Shown here piece after piece: positions 25,201 to 64,000 of a stretch of 64,000 nucleotides of DNA. Below the pieces are notes generated by a model. That model ran no database searches and was not told where the DNA came from. It worked only from the letters and a program-made list of their open reading frames with translations. This DNA is from Branchiostoma floridae. Taxonomy: Eukaryota; Chordata; Leptocardii; Amphioxiformes; Branchiostomatidae. The stretch covers positions 19,360,894 to 19,424,893 of the forward strand of contig NC_049980.1 in the NCBI RefSeq assembly GCF_000003815.2, in the 5' to 3' direction. Position numbers and translations under genes: made by a program. Numbering within the stretch: position 1 is the stretch's first letter; every line of letters starts with the position of its first letter.

Positions 25201-28200
25201 AAGACATCGATGTAGGGTCCTTCTGGGTAGAAATCTAGCATGGTTTCGGCGGCTTTGTGGGCAACTTTTTATTGGTTAACTTCATACGTGATGAGTGGGC
25301 CGTGTGTCTGCAAATGTATAACATTTGGCATTTGCTGTTCTTTTTCAGATCAACGCGTCGCGATCGAAATTCACATCATCAGGGAAATACTGCAAATCAT
25401 ATGGATGCAATAGCCGTATTTTAAGTTTTATAAAAGATGTCTTAACATATGTTCTTACTCGATCTCGTAGAGCTTTGCAACTCATGCTTTTGAGAATTAG
25501 ATTAAATTGCTTTTGAGATATCATTAGTGTTTTTTTCCAAATGATAGACAAGTTCTCACAGAATTTACAGTATTGACGAAAATAAGCATCCGATAAGTAA
25601 TACTTTTGGGAAATGGTAATGCTTCATACACATAATCATTCAAATGTACATTGTATTAAAATGTGAACTTTCAACATCTCTAACTGTTTTTGTGTGGCAT
25701 AATTTTTGCAACTAATGAGACATCGTCCTACTCAGACCTAAGACAGGTAAGGTGTCCACTTCCCTGTGCTATACATAGTAGTCCACTGTATTCTGCTGAT
25801 GCAGTGGTCTGGACACTCTGCATCAACAATCAGTCTTTCTTCATACATACCATAGAGTTTCTTACCTCCTTTGGCTCTTTGAGTGAACAGCTCCGGTAGT
25901 ATGGCTGTTTTGTGAAAGTGGTCAAGCTTTGGGATATTCTTCTTCTGCCATTCTGAGTCTACTTTAATTCGTTCGCAGAATAAATTATCCCTGCCAAAGT
26001 AGACAACGAAGTCCGCCCAATTTAAGTTACAGCAATAGACATTCCCTTGCACTTGCTGGTGGTACCTGTGTGACGTCTTGAGTGCTGCACTGCTGTCTAC
26101 CTTTGTTAAGAAAAATGTCTTATTCTGGACTGTCTATTTTAGCGTGAGTCCTTTCTTTGAATGGGGACACAATGAATACACGAATGCGTTACTGGAAATA
26201 CATGCAGTAGATGTACACATTTCCCGTTAAAAAGTATAAAAAACGCACATTTCTAATTTCATATTCATGGTGAAATTATCCCTTCCGAGCTGTCTTTTTA
26301 CCAGACAAGCTCAGTGCTTAAGTAACGTGTTATCATCAAGTACATTTGGGGGGATCTCGAAAAATACTATGCATGTTGGCACTTTCTCTTCATTGACACA
26401 CTTGGACTGACGGCTATTGCATCCATAGGCTTTGCAGTATTTCCCTGATGATGTGAATTTCGATCGCGACGCTTTGATCTGAAAAAGAACAGCAAATGCC
26501 AAACGTTATACATTTGCAGACACACCCACTCGTTACATATTAAGTTAACCAAAAAAGTCGGCCACAAAGCCGCCAAAATGATGCTAGATTTCTACCCAGA
26601 AGGACCCTACATCGATATGTGCACGTTTTTGTGGAGTTTCATCCGGCGAAAACTGAAATCATAGTCGGAAAAGTGACTCCGCCTTGATCAAAACGAACGC
26701 ATATACGCGGAAACACGCCCCCCTCCCCAACTCACGTACGCGTAAACTCCCAAAGTCGACATGTTGCCATCGACTAATTTACGGTCAAAATCGCCGAAAG
26801 TCTTACGAGTTTGGATCTACAAGGATCCAATAATGGTACTTGTAAGCTTTTGTGGGATATTTTTACGGCTTGAGCCAAACTTATCCGAGTAACTTCAAGT
26901 AAGGCGACGCCCCTATATGCACGTTTTTCTCGCGACAAGCAAGCATAAACCGCCTGCAAAAATTGTGAAAATGACCAGAAATTTGCAAATTTACAGCACG
27001 ATATCGAGTCCATAGGTTCACAACAATATTATCTACTCATGGCATGCCGATTTACCGGCGGATGTTGCCAAATAATAGCACAACGAATCTCTGAAGTTGA
27101 CTCGATCGAGTCGATGTTGGGAGAAGCCATTGTTAGCCGCGGGCTGCTGAAGGCTGTTACCGTCCGACTGTCAAATCACGCGCGCGCGCGGCCAGATTAC
27201 AGTCTCGCGAGACCTCCCAACGAGATTGGATTGTCGCGTATTGAGTGGGTTCAATCATATGAGTCCTAGAATTCTACATTCCCTATAAAGCTAAAGTTAC
27301 ATCTACAGTATTTGGTGGAAATTATGTATCATGTCTACTAAATGTAACATTATATAGGTAAACATCAACATGGCCTTATAGTTATATAGTCTGTGTTACG
27401 CAAACTCTGCTGTCCAGGGCTGTAACTGGCCTCGGACCCCTTCTAGGGGGCCTGGCAGATGTTGGGCGGGCTGCTATAAGCGAGATTTAATCAGGCTAAT
27501 AGTTACATGTATACAAACACACATAATCTGTGGATCTAACAGTTAACGTTACACCAAGGAGCTTTTATCAAGCTTTTGATAAAAGCTTCTTCATTACACG
27601 TAGGTCACATTCTCTCAGATGAATACTTAGCCTGGTAACTAGGGGTGGGTACCGAATATTCAGGTCCAGTTCAGGCCCGGAGGATCAGGTCCAGGTCAGG
27701 ACCTGAACCTGGACCTGATTCAGTAGGAGAAAACATGCGAATGAATGATACTCAAATCAATAGTCCATTTCGCTACAAAGAGGTATGTTTTGTCGATTAT
27801 TTGACTCCCACTGGTGTTCTAAAATCCTGCAAGACCGGCTACAAGCTTTAGCGGCGAAATCTCAAAGGGCAGCTAATCAGACAGGCTGACAGATGAAGGT
27901 CGGTGCTTAAAGCACACTGGGTCGGGTAAAGCACCCCAGAGCCGACCAGCGGAGAATGGTACCCAGGCTATTATGCATACTATAACCGCGGCTCTTTTCC
28001 AGATATTTTTAGACAATAAAATATCATAATGGACAGCAAATTGGATAGTGTGACCAAAACGTCCTAAAGCTCCTTGGTAACGTTATCACCAAGGCGGTTC
28101 AATAAAAAGGTCCTTGGTTTGTATGCTCACCATGTTATGACATTAGCATCAACACCTGAGGTGGGGGTGTGCTGGGGGTGTGACCATGACGTCAAAAAGG

Positions 28201-28398
28201 TTGGTGCGACACGACACGCGACGGAAATTCCCTTTTCACGCCTTTATAGCTATTTCAGACGCTGCATATGCAACTCACCCTTTGAGTAAGAATTTCAGAT
28301 TGTCTGTACTTCTCCTCTTCGGTCATCGCTGCCAGCCTTGCCTTGATTTCTTTCCGTAGAACTTTTTTGGCTGCGTGGACCGCACCTAGCGCCGCCAT
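22262..28398 (-). CDS. MTHFS: 5-formyltetrahydrofolate cyclo-ligase (methenyl-THF synthetase)
   Basis: The enzyme converts 5-formyl-THF to 5,10-methenyl-THF using ATP in the cytosol, returning stored folate to one-carbon metabolism. Exons on the minus strand: 28398-28279 ([34 protein letters not shown]), 24442-24315 ([31 protein letters not shown]), 23262-23132 ([23 protein letters not shown]) and 22485-22262 ([41 protein letters not shown]). Phases are 0, 2 and 1 and join perfectly into 603 nt, 200 aa against about 203 in human. The basic N terminus, Y-x-x-K/S-K, I/F-P-R-Y and the GRGKGYYD nucleotide/folate-binding loop are all present, so it should be active. The start ATG lies in AACATGGCGGCG, which resembles a YY1-type site overlapping the start. 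The 3.8-kb intron 1 is filled with transposon remnants. Confidence 0.95.
23838..24213. mobile_element. MITE with CAGGGCTCGAAAT termini and GGGTGCAC repeats
   Basis: The termini are inverted: CAGGGCTCGAAAT at the left and ATTTCGAGCCCTG at the right. They are flanked by the 5-bp direct repeat AACTA (23833-23837 and 24214-24218). Inside both ends are several copies of GGGTGCAC or GTGCACCC in both orientations. It is non-coding and lies in an MTHFS intron. Confidence 0.75.
24565..25417 (+). repeat. Left inverted arm of the THAP/YqaJ element
   Basis: It is the reverse complement of 26410-27242 with scattered differences. It contains 214 N (24742-24955). The inner end stops inside a THAP finger reading [12 protein letters not shown] on the plus strand. 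Confidence 0.75.
24742..24955. other. Assembly gap (214 N) inside left inverted arm
   Basis: The gap replaces the part of the arm corresponding to about 26860-27063 of the right arm. This is a likely assembly failure caused by the inverted duplication itself. Confidence 0.85.
25738..26130 (-). pseudogene. YqaJ-type exonuclease fragment
   Basis: On the minus strand an open stretch encodes [16 protein letters not shown], then [18 protein letters not shown] and later [15 protein letters not shown]. This is the characteristic core of the YqaJ viral-recombinase/exonuclease fold as found in metazoan mobile elements: K-x(2)-H-x-Y-x(2)-Q-V-Q-G, then W-x-D-F-V-V-[YW]. The frame closes at TAG near 25738, and the upstream active-site portion is missing. 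It lies in the spacer between the inverted arms. Confidence 0.65.
26311..26478 (-). pseudogene. THAP zinc-finger half exon
   Basis: After a CTTTTTCAG acceptor, the minus strand reads [20 protein letters not shown], then [14 protein letters not shown] and FFEIPPN before a stop at 26311. The C-x4-C pair followed by N-x-R and a later F-F-x-I-P fits the N-terminal half of a THAP (C2CH) finger. The C-x2-H half is absent. The first part is duplicated in the left arm (26410 outward); the rest is in the spacer. Confidence 0.55.
26410..27242 (-). repeat. Right inverted arm of the THAP/YqaJ element
   Basis: Complete copy of the arm (833 bp), outer end at 27242. It carries the 5' region and first THAP-coding exon in the minus orientation, leading towards the spacer. 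Confidence 0.75.
27396..27500 (+). repeat. Short interspersed repeat, copy 1
   Basis: It shares with the reverse complement of 50177-50262 the blocks gggctgtaactggcc, atgttgggc-ggctg-tataa and taatcaggctaa in the same order. This indicates a small dispersed family of about 90-105 bp. The nature (SINE or MITE) is undecided. Confidence 0.55.
27552..28077. mobile_element. hAT-like MITE with 8-bp TSD
   Basis: An 8-bp direct repeat, TAACGTTA, flanks the segment (27544-27551 and 28078-28085). The ends are inverted: CACCAAGGAGCTTTTAT at the left, and CCAAGGAGCTTTAGGA as the reverse complement of the right. An 8-bp duplication and CA-starting ends fit the hAT superfamily. Internally there is a hairpin agcttttatcaa/ttgataaaagct near the left end. 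A second inverted pair, TAGCCTGG (27628) and CCAGGCTA (27963), suggests a nested element. A 12-bp inverted repeat, TCAGGTCCAGGT/ACCTGGACCTGA, lies at 27685-27718. There is no coding capacity. Confidence 0.6.
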
Positions 28399-29187
28399 GT
28401 TTTTCCCCAACTATGGACCGACCCAGTTTGCGACGGTGTCGTAATAGCCGCGCAGTGTCTATCTTCAAGCAGATGTATGGGTGTCAGCTTGTTTTCACAG
28501 GTTCTCTGTAGCAAGAACAATATCGAATCAACGGCCAATCATGGTGGTAGCCGTTTTGGTGTCTATTGACCTAGCCCAAATGGTAAATCATTTTGTTCAG
28601 GCGGGTGATAATACTGACCAGACAGCTAGCCCGCTTTTTTAATCTATCAATTCCACACAAATATGACAGTCAACGTTTTCTTCTTCGACATGTGCAGGTC
28701 GTAGACTAGTTTCAGCTACAGTTAGCCTGTCAACTGATGGTCTTCCAAATGTTACAGTACCTACCTTTCAGACACAGAAAGGGTTGCTATTAATGATTAC
28801 AACAGGATGTGGGCAGGTCGATGCCCGAGGCTGCGTCTTCTTCCTGACTGTCCGACTAATTTCCGCGTACAGCCAGCCCTTTCAGAAAAGATGGTGGAAC
28901 CGTGTTTATCTCTCTTGAATCAATGATGCAAATTAATCTCCATCTTATATATCCTCTATGTTATGATATGGGTAATACATTCTGTACGTGTCTGCTATCT
29001 TTTATACCCAAATTATAATAATATAATCCCTGCATTGTGGATATAGGACAGTGCATTAAAAGATGACATCAGAAACTCACTCATATCATGCTTTTCGTTC
29101 CCTGAACTACCCGGCCAGGCAAAAACACTTTGATGTGGTGTAATATTGATGCGGCAAGCTATTGTGTCCATATTGGCGGGCATAGAC

Positions 29188-29475
29188 ACAAAACATACCT
29201 GTCCTTGGTGCTGAACACCACGCACACTCAGATGAACACACCTGTCCTTGGTGCTGAACACTATTCACACAAAAAATAAATACTCCTATACCTGGACACA
29301 ATCCACACACAGCCGAACATAGCTGTCCTTCTGAACTCCATCCACACACTAACATGTCCTTGGTGCTGAACTCCTACCACACGCTGGCAAACACACCTGC
29401 CCCTATTGATCAACACCATCCACACACAGGCAAACACACCTGTCCCCGATGCTTAATTTCATCCATACGCTGGTA
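29188..29475. repeat. Degenerate minisatellite, ~40-45-bp unit
   Basis: Six to seven diverged units share the theme acacacctgtccttggtgct, followed by gaacacc and catccacacac. Unit lengths vary, and two units are disrupted by AT-rich inserts. Confidence 0.65.
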
Positions 29476-30910
29476 CACAAACCAGCAATAAACCACAAGC
29501 CCATGGGAACTATACGTTCTGTTTTCCTTTTTAATAAATGTACAATGTAAATTACACATCTCACCCAATAGCTAGATTTATGAAGTGAAGTTGTGCAAGT
29601 ACATGTCATACTTTGCATATTACACAATCTCTCAATTTCCAGAGTAAAATTACTCAACAGCATCAAAGTCATCCATCTCAACAGGGAGGTGTACATGTGG
29701 TCCAGTTACCAATGTGGTTATTTGTGATCATTATGTGATGTGTGTACTGGCTTTATGAGAATCAAAAGTATACATTTTTCATTTTCTGGTGTACCATATG
29801 CTTACTGCAATCAGATGGTTACCAAAAACATCAAAATGTCAAAACACGGTGTCTCTAAAACATAATCAAAGCATGTTATCTGATTTTTTAAAAGAAATAT
29901 TGAGGACCATGTTATCTTCAGAAAGTTTCTGTCTTTGGGAATATGTGTACATGAGTTGCCACTGTTGACAGCAGTACTTTTAAAAAGTTTACAGCTGTAC
30001 CATTATAATTGCTATTATGCAGTATTGGAGACTGAACAGTTTGTTACATCAGTAGTATTGGGTAAAATGTACCTCTGGATAAAAATGGTAGCTGCACTAC
30101 TAGTTTCCTCATTAGAGAGCATGCAGAAAGACCTTTACTTTTAATTTTATCCAGTCAATTTGCCATTCCAGGGGCATTATGAACCTAGTAGGTATAGTAT
30201 ACAAATTCAGCAGGTAACTTCATACCATCATCTTCCAAATCTCACAAGTAAGGTCAGTATAGAATTTTTTCTTCACAGAAATACATCTAATTTCGTTGCA
30301 CAACTCACTTCTTTTAGATCATATAATGAAATAGCACATCAACAAAATGCAATTTTCCTCAGGCCATTGTGGACTTGACAGCTACTGTATTCTATTCTAA
30401 TATTTCTACTGCTTAAATGTTGATTCTTGATATACAGATTCCATCAAGGTGAAAATTGCACAACAATTTCCAGGACAAAATTCCTAGGATAAAGCAGTAA
30501 ACCCATTGACATAATAAAGACCTGAAACATACATGTACATGTAAACATCTGGTAAAATCACCTTTCCACGTTCATCCAGTATATAAACATTTACTACTAA
30601 TGCTAGGGAGGAAATATCAGAGGTACTATACTACCATAGTCTATGCTATAATCTTCTAAAGTACAGGATAGCAAGAGATTCTCAAATTGAAGACTGTTTT
30701 TACCATAATCACCTTTAAGGTTGACACATTTTGATCAATGGAATTTTGTCCAATCTAATTTGATTCAATGGACATAATGTTCTTTTGATATAATACAGTA
30801 AAGAATTGACAAACATGTGTCCAACTCAAAGTAACAATGAAAATAAATCTTCTATTTGAGAATTGAATGCAATCAGCCTTTTAACAGAAAACACTGTATC
30901 CTAAACCAAT

Positions 30911-30916
30911 TTTATT
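30911..30916 (-). terminator. Candidate polyadenylation signal of BIG
   Basis: TTTATT on the plus strand is AATAAA on the minus strand. It lies about 270 nt beyond the BIG stop codon, a sensible position for 3'-end formation. No transcript evidence is available. Confidence 0.35.
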
Positions 30917-31187
30917 ACACATTGTAAATTGTATTTACATCTTCTCTAAGTGCCTTTCATTTTCAAAACCTCAGTGATTTTGCTATTTTGTGATATAAAC
31001 AATTATCATTAATCAAGCAAGAACCTGAACGTGGTACAAGGTCCTATGGAATAAAAGAAAGACTACTTGAAAAGGTCCTCTGCCTTTAGTCTGCATCAAA
31101 TGGCACAAGTTTCCCACAAAGCAGGCGTCGCCAATAACTCCACTATGATTGAACGATTATATAAACCGTCTTTTCTTCTATGCCTAA

Positions 31188-59899
<28,712 letters not shown>

Positions 59900-60170
59900 C
59901 TTAAATCGACCAGAGTGGTGGGAATTATCAAAAGACTCGGGATCTAGAGGTTGATTTTGTCATGTTGCAGTGTCGGAGTCACCAACTCGGTCCCACTGTC
60001 GCCATGTTGGACCTCACGTGACCCTTCCCAGCATCCTTTATCCAAAATGGTGTCTTAGAGCCCAAAATTTCCCACCGAACCAAATTTCGTGCCGACTTTT
60101 GGATTAAAATCTCTATAAGCGCAAAATTTGGCTTTTTGAATAGCTCTGTTTTATACACAAGGACCACAAG
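59900..60170. promoter_or_regulatory. Bidirectional promoter between BIG and COPS5
   Basis: Only 271 bp separate the two start codons, which face away from each other, so the promoters must be shared or overlapping. The palindromic E-box TCACGTGA is at 60014-60021, near the middle. A GCCATGTTGG (60001-60010) and AAGATGG around the COPS5 start resemble YY1-type sites of housekeeping promoters. No TATA box is obvious. Confidence 0.6.
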
Positions 60171-63975
<3,805 letters not shown>

Positions 63976-64000
63976 GATGTTGAACACTTCAACCAAATAT

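Larger units (their letters stand above)
24565..27242. mobile_element. THAP/YqaJ transposon remnant with ~0.84-kb inverted arms
   Basis: Two long inverted arms (24565-25417 and 26410-27242) enclose a ~1-kb spacer in MTHFS intron 1. The outer end of each arm begins AATACGCGACAATCCAATCT. The arms share, in order, a GCGCGCGC tract, the palindrome GACTCGATCGAGTC, an intron-like stretch and the start of a THAP zinc finger. The spacer carries a YqaJ-type exonuclease fragment in the same orientation as the right-arm THAP exon. A reasonable reading is a DNA transposon whose long terminal inverted repeats include the promoter and first exon of its gene, with most of the interior deleted. THAP domains occur in P-element and Kolobok-type transposases. 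The superfamily and target-site duplication were not resolved. Confidence 0.65.
28399..31187. other. Intergenic region upstream of MTHFS, downstream of BIG
   Basis: It holds the MTHFS promoter side at the left, a minisatellite (29188-29475) and the BIG 3' UTR at the right. No conserved exon or RNA gene was recognised. Confidence 0.5.

Overview
The window reads as intron-rich invertebrate-chordate nuclear DNA. It is most consistent with an amphioxus (Branchiostoma sp.) shotgun assembly. That assignment is an inference from protein-level similarity to vertebrate orthologues, short phase-conserved exons, abundant MITE- and SINE-like repeats, an invertebrate-type receptor with somatomedin-B domains, and three runs of N. 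No prokaryotic features are present.

Layout, left to right. Positions 1-2504 hold a 571-bp TIR element and the first coding exon of a minus-strand gene with a PCNA-binding (PIP-box) N terminus, possibly MSH3. Divergent from it on the plus strand is a SERINC-family membrane protein gene (3303-12217) with two alternative, homologous last exons. On the minus strand follow a class-B-like seven-transmembrane receptor with two somatomedin-B domains (15491-19388, 4 exons, 819 aa), MTHFS (22262-28398, 4 exons, 200 aa) and a 37-exon BIG/ARFGEF ARF guanine-nucleotide exchange factor (31188-59899, 1857 aa). Head-to-head with BIG, 271 bp away, is COPS5/CSN5 on the plus strand (60171-63975, 9 exons, 333 aa). 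Exon phases were checked by arithmetic for the receptor, MTHFS, BIG and COPS5, and all four models close as complete reading frames. The SERINC model lacks one or two pieces hidden in or near assembly gaps.

The introns carry the mobile DNA. MTHFS intron 1 contains an element with ~0.84-kb inverted arms, each including half of a THAP finger, around a YqaJ-type exonuclease fragment; it also holds an hAT-like MITE. BIG intron 1 contains the most unusual structure: a ~5.5-kb TA-flanked, terminally inverted element with two inverted arrays of ~24-bp hairpin units (about 7 and 15 copies). A 5'-truncated non-LTR retrotransposon with an open reverse-transcriptase frame and a 13-bp target-site duplication is nested between the arrays.

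The host genes do not form one pathway: membrane lipid/envelope protein (SERINC), folate metabolism (MTHFS), trans-Golgi ARF activation (BIG), COP9 deneddylase (COPS5) and an orphan receptor. The divergent BIG-COPS5 pair probably shares a promoter and recalls the vertebrate COPS5-CSPP1-ARFGEF1 neighbourhood.
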